DNA from: CAZJWR01 sp964549765
GTDB taxonomy: Bacteria; Zixibacteria; MSB-5A5; GN15; JAAZOE01
Direction of reading: 5' to 3'
Length of the DNA: 13,658 nucleotides
Assembly (NCBI GenBank): GCA_964549765.1
Contig: CAZJWR010000084.1
Span: 1-13,658 of the forward strand
Positions 6,377 to 13,656 of the stretch are shown piece after piece; within the stretch, counting starts at the first letter, position 1, and each line of letters begins with the position of its first letter. Below the pieces are notes generated by a model. The model was not told where the DNA came from, searched no databases, and worked only from the letters and a program-made list of their open reading frames with translations. The translations under genes were made by a program, and so were the position numbers.

Positions 6377-6751
6377 ATGGAATTTTTTCGCAAAATTTTC
6401 GGCATATCCCCGAAGCCGGGTAGACCTCGGGAGATCACCGACGACGAATTCGACGAGATTATACATTCTACAAAACCGGTAGTCGTTGATTTCTACTCAT
6501 TGACCTGCCCTCCCTGCCAGGTCATGGGCGGTCTCCTGAATGAACTGGGACCTGCCTATGCCGGGCGAATCGATTTTTTCAAAGTGAACGTGGATAAGAA
6601 CCCTCGGTCGGCGGCGAGGTTTCAGATTCAGAGTGTTCCCACTGTCTTGGTATTTCACCGGGCGAGAATCGTCGATAGCATCGTCGGTTTGCTTCCGCTG
6701 ATTCCCCTCAGAAATAAATTCGATCAATTGGCCCGGCGAGTTTCCGCTTGA
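6377..6751 (+). CDS. Thioredoxin-like protein with CPPC active site
   Basis: A 124 aa thioredoxin-fold protein, presumably cytoplasmic since no signal peptide is visible. The order is family-like: KPVVVDFYSLTCPPCQVM with the active-site CPPC at 44-47, the FFKVNVDKNP strand with Asp, RFQIQSVPTVLVF with cis-Pro P88, and a final helix. Differences from canonical thioredoxin are CPPC instead of CGPC and Thr instead of the usual Trp before the first cysteine, which should shift redox potential or partner choice. The start at 6377 is chosen because AGGA lies 7 bases upstream. The frame extends to an ATG at 6257, but that has no ribosome site and would add 40 residues not resembling the fold. The stop codon overlaps the -35 box of the next gene's promoter. 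Confidence 0.88.
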   Translation: MEFFRKIFGISPKPGRPREITDDEFDEIIHSTKPVVVDFYSLTCPPCQVMGGLLNELGPAYAGRIDFFKVNVDKNPRSAARFQIQSVPTVLVFHRARIVDSIVGLLPLIPLRNKFDQLARRVSA

Positions 6752-6775
6752 CAGATTCAGGGCACGAATTATATT
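6748..6775 (+). promoter_or_regulatory. Sigma70-type promoter for the C1A protease gene
   Basis: A perfect TTGACA (6748-6753) and TATATT (6770-6775, five of six matches) are separated by 16 bp. Transcription would start near 6782 and give a leader of about 134 bases before the protease ATG. The -35 overlaps the TGA stop of the thioredoxin-like gene. Confidence 0.6.
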
Positions 6776-6853
6776 TATATAAAATCGTCCATTTTCTGAA
6801 TTAAATCGGGCAGTCGCCTATTTCAGTCTTATTGCTTCTTTTGAAATTTCCAG

Positions 6854-6893
6854 CACCCGGAAAAGGCAGATGAGGAAAGCACCTCATCGGGTG
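6854..6893 (+). promoter_or_regulatory. Structured 5' leader just upstream of the protease ribosome site
   Basis: GATGAGG (6869-6875) and CCTCATC (6882-6888) pair perfectly around AAAGCA. CACCC (6854-6858) can pair with GGGTG (6889-6893), leaving a ten-base purine-rich bulge (6859-6868) on the 5' side. A CACCC at 6895-6899 could compete for GGGTG. The hairpin ends 11 bases before AAGGAGG (6905-6911). It could be a regulatory element or mRNA stabiliser; I do not recognise a known riboswitch class. Confidence 0.45.
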
Positions 6894-6915
6894 GCACCCT
6901 TGCTAAGGAGGAACT

Positions 6916-8955
6916 ATGTGTTCATCCAGAAAAAGGCCAGGGTCGCGATCGACGGTAAAATGCATCCAGGCGATTCTTGTCAGCGTGATTATTTTCTACG
7001 GAGATCCTTTCGCCGCGACCCCCGACATTCCCGAAAACCATCCGCCCAATCAGGCAGGCTCCGTTTCCGCCTCAGAATCCATTGTCAGCGCTGCAACTGA
7101 GATTCCGACCGCCGCTCCTCGTTCGCCAGTTGACAACACCGGATCAGTACCGAATTTCGGGTTTGTGCCGCCGGGCGTCGATCTGTCCCATATTAGCGGT
7201 CAGATTTTGCCGGACAAATTCAGGCATGTCCAGTTGCCCGCTCGATGGGACTGGCGGGAACACGGGGTATCGACGGTGGTTCAAAATCAGCTCTGGTATG
7301 AATATGGCTGCGGATCCTGCTACGCTTTTGCGGCGGTCGCCAACGTCGAATCCCGGCTTCAGGTAATGGGCGCTCCGGCATATAATTTTTCCGAAAATAA
7401 CGCCAAAGAATGCAACTGGTACGATTTCAGTTGCGGGGGCGGCAATTTCTGGCGTCTCGCCGATTTGTTCGCGGTCAAAGGCACCGTCCTGGAATCCTGC
7501 GACCCGTACGAGCCTGACTATGTCGAGTGCAACACCACTTGTCCGTATATTATCAGTCTTCTGGAATTTTGGAATGTCACCGGCAACACCGTGCCGTCAC
7601 CGGAGTACCTTAAAAACTATATCTATGAATACGGGCCGTTAAGCGTCGGGATGAACTGCGGTGATTCGGGAAGTGCATGGTATGAGGAACTGGAAACCTA
7701 TGACGGCTCCTATACGCTATATTACCCGAGTGATCCCGGCGGTATCGGGCATGCCATCCTTGTAATCGGCTGGGATGACACGCTCAGCCATGCCGGCGGC
7801 ACAGGCGCATGGATTGTGAAAAACAGCTTCGGTTCCGATTGGGGTGCGCCGTGGGGATACGGTACCGAGAACGGCTATTTCACGATTGCATACGGTTCGG
7901 CGGGCTTCGGCCGGTGGGCTGCCTTCATGAAGGACTGGCAGCAATACGACGAAAACGGCGGTGTCATGTATTACGACGAGGGGGGCTACACGAATGCGTA
8001 CGGCTATGGAGATACTCAGGGCTGGGGAATGTGCCGCTTCGATTTCACCAGCGCCACCAAAATCACCCGGGTTGAATTCTGGACATCCGATGCAACCTCC
8101 GACGTTGATGTGTATATCTATGATGATTTCAGCGGCGGCACATTGAGCAACCTGCTGTCAACCAGTGCCAATCACAGCTTTACCGAAGTCGGGTATCACT
8201 CGGTTGTTCTGCCGGAACCGGTCTCAGTAACGGCGGGACAGGATGTTCACGCTGTCGTTAAGTTCATGAATGCCAGCTACAATTACCCGATCCCTGTCGA
8301 TGGACAGGGTCCGTACGAAACCGCAACTACATACATAAGCCACACCGGTTCCGGCTGGTTGGATGCCGGTAACTATTATGCTATCGATGTCGCTATAAGC
8401 CTGAGATACTCCACGGCTCCCTGCATCGACTCCGATGCCGACGGTTATGGTGACCCCGATTACTCCTATAACGAGTGCGCGTTGGATAATTGCCGCGATG
8501 TCTATAATCCCGACCAGACCGATACCGACGGCGACGGTGTCGGCGATGCCTGCGACGCCTGCCCCGGATTCGACGACCTCGCCGACGGCGATCTTGACGC
8601 CGTGCCGGATAATTGCGATAATTGCCCCGAAACAGCCAATTTTGATCAAACGGACTCCGACGCCGATGGTGTTGGCGATGCCTGCGATGCCTGTCCCGGT
8701 TTCGACGATGGCATCGATTCCGACGGTGACGGCATCCCCGACGGATGCGACTATATCTGTGGCGACGCCGACGCGGATCTAGCCGTCAACATCGCAGACG
8801 CGGTTTACCTGATAAACTACATTTTCAAAGGCGGTCCCGCGCCCGACCCGCTGGAAGCCGGCGACGCCGACTGCGACTTAGCCGTGAATATCGCGGACGC
8901 GGTCTACCTGATCAATTATATCTTCAAAAGCGGCCCGGAGCCGTGCTGCCCGTAA
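6916..8955 (+). CDS. Secreted papain-family (C1A) protease with lectin-like, TSP3 and dockerin regions
   Basis: A 679 aa exported cysteine protease. Residues 1-34 are a signal peptide: a basic start, hydrophobic QAILVSVIIFY, and a likely cut after FAA. A linker of low complexity follows. The C1A domain spans about 105-340 with oxyanion Q125, nucleophile C135 in GCGSCYAFAA, H279 in GGIGHAILVIGWDD and N303 in WIVKNSFGSDWG, so it should be active. Residues about 345-500 resemble the lectin-like domain often found after C1 peptidases. Residues 503-612 are Asp/Cys-rich calcium-binding thrombospondin type 3 repeats. Residues 615-679 form a type I dockerin with two near-identical VNIADAVYLINYIFK repeats. 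AAGGAGG lies 4 bases before the ATG. No obvious propeptide inhibitor domain and no type IX-type tail are seen. The substrate and cohesin partner are unknown. Confidence 0.93.
   Translation: MCSSRKRPGSRSTVKCIQAILVSVIIFYGDPFAATPDIPENHPPNQAGSVSASESIVSAATEIPTAAPRSPVDNTGSVPNFGFVPPGVDLSHISGQILPDKFRHVQLPARWDWREHGVSTVVQNQLWYEYGCGSCYAFAAVANVESRLQVMGAPAYNFSENNAKECNWYDFSCGGGNFWRLADLFAVKGTVLESCDPYEPDYVECNTTCPYIISLLEFWNVTGNTVPSPEYLKNYIYEYGPLSVGMNCGDSGSAWYEELETYDGSYTLYYPSDPGGIGHAILVIGWDDTLSHAGGTGAWIVKNSFGSDWGAPWGYGTENGYFTIAYGSAGFGRWAAFMKDWQQYDENGGVMYYDEGGYTNAYGYGDTQGWGMCRFDFTSATKITRVEFWTSDATSDVDVYIYDDFSGGTLSNLLSTSANHSFTEVGYHSVVLPEPVSVTAGQDVHAVVKFMNASYNYPIPVDGQGPYETATTYISHTGSGWLDAGNYYAIDVAISLRYSTAPCIDSDADGYGDPDYSYNECALDNCRDVYNPDQTDTDGDGVGDACDACPGFDDLADGDLDAVPDNCDNCPETANFDQTDSDADGVGDACDACPGFDDGIDSDGDGIPDGCDYICGDADADLAVNIADAVYLINYIFKGGPAPDPLEAGDADCDLAVNIADAVYLINYIFKSGPEPCCP
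8761..8934 (+). repeat. Tandem dockerin repeat units
   Basis: Two copies encode GDADxDLAVNIADAVYLINY followed by IFKxG (about 8761-8835 and 8860-8934). Each has the calcium-loop Asp/Asn positions of a dockerin F-hand. The copies differ mostly at synonymous sites, showing protein-level conservation after duplication. Confidence 0.8.
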
Positions 8956-8979
8956 AAACACGATCTGCTATATTGCGGG

Positions 8980-9019
8980 AAATGAAAAGGCGTCCGGCTC
9001 GGATCGAGAAGGACGCCTT
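8980..9019 (-). terminator. Terminator for the fusA-DUF1858 operon, possibly bidirectional
   Basis: AAGGCGTCC (8987-8995) pairs with GGACGCCTT (9011-9019), and an inner CTCG/CGAG lies in the loop. Read on the minus strand, the stem is followed by TTTTCATTT, a usable U-tract for the leftward operon. On the plus side only a weak T-run follows, so it may also stop the protease transcript. Confidence 0.6.
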
Positions 9020-9052
9020 GTGCTTTCGCGCTGATGGCGGCAGTCTCTTCGT

Positions 9053-9271
9053 TTATGATTCGACCGAGTTCGCCTGAAGTCTGTTGAGGTCAGCGACGAA
9101 GCGGGCGATGTCGTCTTCGCTGAAACCTTTTTCCTTGGCGGCGTTTTCCAATGTTCCCCAGATCGGTTCGCCGCATATCACACAACGAATACCGGCTTTG
9201 CTCAAATAGATCACCGCCTGGGGAATTTTCTCGATCAACTCTTCGATGCTGGTATCCTTGGTAATCGTCAT
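9053..9271 (-). CDS. DUF1858-family protein with CxxC motif
   Basis: A 72 aa protein of the DUF1858 type, also described as the hybrid-cluster-protein-associated redox disulfide domain. It has the TITKDTSIEELIEKIPQAV start and CVICGEPIWGTLENAAKEKG centre, with a conserved CxxC at residues 30 and 33. The cysteines suggest redox or metal binding; no reaction is established for the family. The ATG has AAGGAA 5 bases upstream. The gene starts 31 bp after the fusA stop on the same strand and is probably cotranscribed with it. The terminator hairpin follows its stop. Confidence 0.85.
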   Translation of the reverse strand: MTITKDTSIEELIEKIPQAVIYLSKAGIRCVICGEPIWGTLENAAKEKGFSEDDIARFVADLNRLQANSVES

Positions 9272-9286
9272 CGGTTCCTTCCGTGG

Positions 9287-9315
9287 ATTATCGTGATCAC
9301 AATCACGCCGATAAT
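9287..9315 (-). promoter_or_regulatory. Hairpin spanning the fusA stop codon and the gap before DUF1858
   Basis: ATTATC (9287-9292) pairs with GATAAT (9310-9315), and GTGAT (9293-9297) pairs with ATCAC (9302-9306) around a CACA loop, leaving a three-base bulge (9307-9309). The structure includes the fusA stop at 9303-9305 and ends close to the DUF1858 ribosome site near 9276-9283. It may couple or tune DUF1858 translation. There is no U-tract, so a terminator is unlikely. Confidence 0.4.
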
Positions 9316-11387
9316 TTCTTCTTGGCGATCTGGTCGGCTATCACCGCCTCTTCAATGTTCTTCGGCAGCGGCGAATACTGCAAGAACTCCATCGAGTAGT
9401 TGGCCCGGCCGCTGGAAATCGTCCGCAGCGCCGACGCATACCCGAACATCTCCATCAGCGGCACCGTCCCGTTGAGCTTCTGCGATCCTTTCCGGTGACG
9501 CCGCATGCTGGTGATTTTGCCGCGCCGGCGGGTAACGTCGCTGATGATGTCGCCCATGTACTCGTCGGGGGTGTTGATTTCGATCTTCATGATCGGTTCC
9601 AAAAGCTGCGGCGCAGCGCGGAAGAAACATTCCTTGAGCGCGTGCTGGGTGCAGATACGGAACGCCATTTCGCTGGAATCGACCTCGTGATGCGCCCCGT
9701 CGAGCAACACGAATTTGACGTCGACCATAGGGAATCCGGCCAGGAGGCCTTTGGCCGCCGTTTCGCGAAAACCCCGCTCGATCGACGGGATATATTCGCG
9801 GGGAATATTCCCGCCCTTGACGGTATTGACGAACTCCAGGCCAGCGCCCGAATTGGGCTCAATGCGGAAATTGATATGCGCAAATTGGCCCTTGCCGCCG
9901 GTCTGCTTTTTATATCGATAATCGTAGCCGAATTCGCGGGTGATCGTTTCGCGGAACGCCACCGCCGGCTGGCCGACGACGACGTCGACGCCGTGTTCGG
10001 TGCGCAGGCGGTCGACGACGACTTCGAGATGCAGTTCGCCCATCCCGGAAATCACCGTCTCGTCGGTTTCATCGTCGAAATGGACGCGGAACGACGGGTC
10101 TTCCAGAGACATCCGGCTGAGCGCCATACCCATCCGGTCGCGGTCTTTCTTGGTGGCCGGTTCGATGCGCATATCGAGCACGGTATCGGGATAATGGATA
10201 TTTTCCATCAGGATCGGATTTTCCTCGTCGCACATCGTATCGCCGGTCATGGTCGATTTCATACCGATCAACGCCGCGATATCCCCGGCCTGCACCGACG
10301 CCGCTTCTTGGCGAGCGTTGGCGTGGATGCGAAGGATGCGCCCCACCCGTTCGCGTTTGCCGCGCGTTGAATTGTAGACATAACTTCCGGCTTTCAACTC
10401 GCCCGAATACACCCGGATAAACGTCTGTTGCCCGACGAAGGCATCATTGATGATTTTGAAGGCCAGCGCCGAAAACGGCCGTTTGGACGACGGCTCGCGC
10501 GATACCGATTTGGTCGGGTCATCGGAATTCGTGCCGACAATTATTCCCCGATCGATCGGCGACGGCAGATATTCCACGACGGCGTCGAGCAATAGTTGGA
10601 TGCCCTTGTTCTTGAACGCCGCGCCGCACAGCACCGGGGTGATGCATATGCCGAGGACGGCATTGCGGGCCGCGCGTTTGAGGTCCTCGACCGAGGCCGA
10701 CTTTTCGTTCAGGTATTTATCCATGAGGACGTCGTCGAAATCGGCCAGCTTTTCGATCATTTTATCACGCCATTTTTCGGCCTCGCCGCGCAGTTCGGCG
10801 GGGATGTCGCCTTCGACCCGATCCAGCCCCTTGTAGGTGATCGCCTTCATCGTGATCAGGTCGATGATGCCGTCGAATTCGGCCTCGCTGCCGATCGGCA
10901 TCTGAAACGGCACGGCGTTGGCGCCCAGCATGTCGTTCATCATCTCGACGGTATTGAAGAAGTCCGCGCCGGCGCGATCCATCTTGTTGATGAAGGCGAT
11001 CCGGGGGACTTTGTAACGGTCGGCCTGATGCCAGACCGTTTCGCTCTGCGGCTCCACGCCGCCCACAGCACAGAAAACCATTACTATGCCGTCGAGCACC
11101 CGCAGCGACCGTTCCACCTCGAGCGTGAAATCGATATGGCCGGGGGTATCGATGATATTGATCTGGTGATCCTGCCAGGCGGTGGTTATCGCGGCCGATG
11201 AAATCGTGATGCCGCGTTCCTGTTCCTGTTTCATGAAATCCATGACGGCCTGGCCGTCGTGGACTTCGCCCATCTTATGCGTGCGCCCGGTGAAAAACAA
11301 TATCCGTTCGGTGGTCGTCGTCTTTCCTGCGTCTATATGCGCCACAATACCGATATTTCTAATTCTATGCGTCGAAACCTGTTCCAT
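9303..11387 (-). CDS. fusA: Elongation factor G
   Basis: EF-G is the GTPase that drives ribosomal translocation and, with RRF, ribosome recycling. The 694 aa protein has all GTP motifs: AHIDAGKTT (16-24), RGIT (58-61), DTPGH (80-84) and NKMD (134-137). The beta-barrel domain II contains RVYSGELKAGSYVYNS. Domain IV has the tip segment HHEVDSSEMAFR, and the C-terminus has TPDEYMGDIISDVTRRRGKI and SGRANYSMEFLQY. Length is normal. The ATG at 11385-11387 is chosen because GGAG lies 8 bases upstream; a longer frame to 11456 adds 23 residues unlike the family. It is not next to rpsL, rpsG or tuf, the usual str-operon partners, so it may be a relocated single copy or a second EF-G paralog. It leads an operon with DUF1858 and is divergent from the S9 peptidase. 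Confidence 0.96.
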   Translation of the reverse strand: MEQVSTHRIRNIGIVAHIDAGKTTTTERILFFTGRTHKMGEVHDGQAVMDFMKQEQERGITISSAAITTAWQDHQINIIDTPGHIDFTLEVERSLRVLDGIVMVFCAVGGVEPQSETVWHQADRYKVPRIAFINKMDRAGADFFNTVEMMNDMLGANAVPFQMPIGSEAEFDGIIDLITMKAITYKGLDRVEGDIPAELRGEAEKWRDKMIEKLADFDDVLMDKYLNEKSASVEDLKRAARNAVLGICITPVLCGAAFKNKGIQLLLDAVVEYLPSPIDRGIIVGTNSDDPTKSVSREPSSKRPFSALAFKIINDAFVGQQTFIRVYSGELKAGSYVYNSTRGKRERVGRILRIHANARQEAASVQAGDIAALIGMKSTMTGDTMCDEENPILMENIHYPDTVLDMRIEPATKKDRDRMGMALSRMSLEDPSFRVHFDDETDETVISGMGELHLEVVVDRLRTEHGVDVVVGQPAVAFRETITREFGYDYRYKKQTGGKGQFAHINFRIEPNSGAGLEFVNTVKGGNIPREYIPSIERGFRETAAKGLLAGFPMVDVKFVLLDGAHHEVDSSEMAFRICTQHALKECFFRAAPQLLEPIMKIEINTPDEYMGDIISDVTRRRGKITSMRRHRKGSQKLNGTVPLMEMFGYASALRTISSGRANYSMEFLQYSPLPKNIEEAVIADQIAKKKLSA

Positions 11388-11508
11388 CACAGTTACTCCA
11401 AAATAAAAAAGAATGGTTGACGGTGAGTAAGCCCCCTGAACCATCAGACCATACAAGCGCGTTCAACGTCACAATATACAAAAATGTTCCGAAAAACCTC
11501 GTACTTTA

Positions 11509-11537
11509 TTGAAAAATCTCGGCTTACCAGTTATCAT
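11509..11537 (+). promoter_or_regulatory. Sigma70-type promoter for the S9 peptidase gene
   Basis: TTGAAA (11509-11514) and TATCAT (11532-11537) are separated by 17 bp. The start of transcription would be near 11544, giving a very short leader that just includes the AAGGA ribosome site at 11548-11552. Confidence 0.5.
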
Positions 11538-11559
11538 CGGTCAAAGAAAGGAAAACTGA

Positions 11560-13488
11560 ATGTCCGCCCCAAAATCCGCCCCCTACGGCTCCTGGAAATC
11601 CCCGATTACATCGGATTTAATAGTCTCCGATACCGTCAGATTGTTTGAACCCCGCTTCGATGGCAATGACCTGTACTGGCTGGAGTCGCGGCCGTCCGAA
11701 AAGGGCCGGATCGCCATTGTTCGGCGTTCCACCAAAGGCACTGTGGCCGATGTTATCCCGCCTCCGTTCAACGCCCGGTCGCGGGTTCATGAATACGGCG
11801 GCGGATCGTACGTCGTGACCGGCGGGATGGTGTTTTTTGTCAATTTTGAGGATCAGCGGATTTATCGGATCGATCCGGGATCGGAACCCAAACCGATCAC
11901 GCCGGAATCCGCTCTCAGGTATGCCGATTTCGCGGTCGATACGAAACAAAAGCGTTTGATCTGTGTTTGCGAGGATCATAGCAAGCCCGATAAAGAGCCA
12001 GTCAATTCTCTGATCGCCATCGATATGGATGGCAAAGGGCCGGCGCAGACGTTGGTGTCCAGGAACGATTTCTATTCTACGCCGAGAATCAGCGACGACG
12101 GATCGCGGCTGGCGTGGCTGACCTGGAATCACCCCAATATGCCATGGGACGGCACGGAATTGTGGGCGGCTGATATCGGCAAGGATGGTGCGCTTGGAGA
12201 GGCGAAAAAGACTGCCGGAGGCAAAGACGAATCGATTTTTCAGCCGGAATGGTCGCCCGACGGCGATCTGTATTTCGTATCGGACAAATCGGGATGGTGG
12301 AATATTCATCGGAGTCGTGACGGTGCGGTCAAATCGGTCTGCCCCATGGAGGCTGAATTCGGCCAGCCGCAATGGGTTTTCGGCCTGTCCAACTACGGGT
12401 TTTCGTCGGCGGACGAAATCATCTGCGCTTACATCAAGCATGGCCGCCGCCGTCCGGCGCGTATCGATACCCGCACGGGTATACTGTCCGATATCAATAT
12501 CCCGTATTCCGCCGACGGCGTTATCGTGTCGGGCCAGAATACGGCCTTCATCGGCGGCTCACCGGTGGAGCCGCGATCCGTCGTTTTGTTGGATACAAGT
12601 TCGGCCGAATATGAAATCATCCGCCGTTCCAGCCGCGTGACGGTCGATCCCGGGTATATTTCACAGCCCCAATCGATCACCTTCCCCACCTCCCACAATG
12701 GTTTGGCGCATGCGCTGTTCTATCCGCCGCACAATCGAGATTTCACCGGGCCGTCCGGTGAAAAGCCGCCGCTGCGGGTGATCAGCCACGGCGGGCCAAC
12801 ATCGGCGGCGTCCGATGATCTCGATCTGGCGGTTCAATTCTGGACCAGCCGCGGATTCGCCGTACTTAATGTCGATTATCGGGGAAGCACCGGACATGGG
12901 CGGAGTTTCATGAAGGCGCTTCGCGGTAACTGGGGGATATACGACGTCGATGATTGCGCCTACGCCGCGATGTACATGGCCAAAAAAGGCGCCATCGATC
13001 CCGACCGTCTGGCGATCAAAGGCGGTAGCGCCGGAGGCTATACAACGTTATGCGCGCTGACCTTTCGCGATGAATTCAAGGCTGGAGCCAGCTATTACGG
13101 GGTCGGCGATTTGGAGGCTTTGGCGCGAGATACACACAAGTTCGAATCGCGGTATCTCGACAGCCTGGTTGGACCGTATCCGGAACGCAAGGACATCTAT
13201 CAGGAACGGTCGCCGATTCATTATGTGGACAAGCTCGACCGCCCGGTGATTTTCTTTCAGGGATTGGACGACAAGGTTGTCCCGCCCAATCAGGCCGAGA
13301 CGATGGTGGCGGCGGTGCGGGCCAAGGGTCTGCCGGTGGCGTATGTGCCGTTTGAAGGCGAGGGGCACGGTTTCCGTCGCGCCGAGAACATCAAGCGGTC
13401 ACTGGAGGCCGAATTATATTTCTATTCCCGCATATTTAACTTCGCGCCGACGGATGAGATCGAGCCGGTGGAGATTGATAATTTGTGA
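11560..13488 (+). CDS. S9 prolyl-oligopeptidase-family peptidase (acylaminoacyl-peptidase/DPP-like)
   Basis: A 642 aa serine peptidase that should cut short peptides or N-terminal dipeptides or acylated residues. No signal peptide is visible, so it is placed in the cytoplasm. Residues about 20-370 form a beta-propeller lid with WSPDG-type blades (QPEWSPDGDLYFVS, 228-241). The alpha/beta hydrolase domain spans about 380-625. The catalytic triad is S490 in KGGSAGGYT, D571 in QGLDDKVVP and H603 in GEGHGFR. HGGPTSAASD (410-419) and VDYRGSTGHGRSF (438-450) are the family's oxyanion and conserved blocks. The ATG is supported by AAGGA 7 bases upstream and a promoter just before. Monocistronic, divergent from fusA. 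Exact specificity within S9 cannot be told from sequence. Confidence 0.94.
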   Translation: MSAPKSAPYGSWKSPITSDLIVSDTVRLFEPRFDGNDLYWLESRPSEKGRIAIVRRSTKGTVADVIPPPFNARSRVHEYGGGSYVVTGGMVFFVNFEDQRIYRIDPGSEPKPITPESALRYADFAVDTKQKRLICVCEDHSKPDKEPVNSLIAIDMDGKGPAQTLVSRNDFYSTPRISDDGSRLAWLTWNHPNMPWDGTELWAADIGKDGALGEAKKTAGGKDESIFQPEWSPDGDLYFVSDKSGWWNIHRSRDGAVKSVCPMEAEFGQPQWVFGLSNYGFSSADEIICAYIKHGRRRPARIDTRTGILSDINIPYSADGVIVSGQNTAFIGGSPVEPRSVVLLDTSSAEYEIIRRSSRVTVDPGYISQPQSITFPTSHNGLAHALFYPPHNRDFTGPSGEKPPLRVISHGGPTSAASDDLDLAVQFWTSRGFAVLNVDYRGSTGHGRSFMKALRGNWGIYDVDDCAYAAMYMAKKGAIDPDRLAIKGGSAGGYTTLCALTFRDEFKAGASYYGVGDLEALARDTHKFESRYLDSLVGPYPERKDIYQERSPIHYVDKLDRPVIFFQGLDDKVVPPNQAETMVAAVRAKGLPVAYVPFEGEGHGFRRAENIKRSLEAELYFYSRIFNFAPTDEIEPVEIDNL

Positions 13489-13506
13489 TTGTCCCCCTTC
13501 GGCGGA

Positions 13507-13525
13507 CCGCGATTATAAATCGCGG
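13507..13525. repeat. Perfect palindromic hairpin downstream of the S9 gene
   Basis: CCGCGATT (13507-13514) and AATCGCGG (13518-13525) form an eight-base-pair stem with an ATA loop, 18 bp after the S9 stop. No T-tract follows, so it is not a classic terminator. Its form resembles dispersed extragenic palindromes seen in many genomes; only one copy is in this window. Confidence 0.55.
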
Positions 13526-13560
13526 CCACCCATAGCCCAAAGTGGCAGCCTTAGATAAAA

Positions 13561-13656
13561 TCAATAAAATGATATGGTCTTCGGGTTTCCCAGCTCAATC
13601 ATTGAATCTTCAGTTACCCGATCACATTCGAATCCTGAACCTGAAAATGCATTTTC
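13561..13656 (-). CDS. Possible C-terminus of a convergent gene (partial)
   Basis: A minus-strand frame is open from the right edge for 31 codons to a TGA at 13561-13563; its end reads FECDRVTEDSMIELGNPKTI then SFY. If real, it converges on the S9 gene and the palindrome between them would lie at a natural terminator position. The stretch is short and AT-rich, so it may equally be plain intergenic DNA. No family is recognised. The other frames here contain early stops. Confidence 0.2.
   Translation of the reverse strand, partial: ENAFSGSGFECDRVTEDSMIELGNPKTISFY

Noticed and set aside
6889..6900. T-box riboswitch suggested by GGGTGGCACC
   Set aside because: The leader is too short, there is no stem I or specifier loop, and the following terminator is missing; the downstream gene is not an amino acid gene.
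8418..8750. The dense GAC/GAT/TGC pattern as a nucleotide microsatellite or CRISPR-like array
   Set aside because: The periodicity follows the Asp- and Cys-rich calcium-binding TSP3 protein repeats; there are no uniform repeats with unique spacers.
9495..10370. A 291-codon plus-strand open frame opposite fusA
   Set aside because: The fusA translation is unmistakable across the whole span; the opposite frame has a His/Asp/Arg-rich composition typical of antisense shadows.
11457..11559. Promoter for fusA on the minus strand
   Set aside because: Candidate boxes such as TTGTGA and TATGGT had only 15 bp spacing or poor -10 matches, so no call was made.
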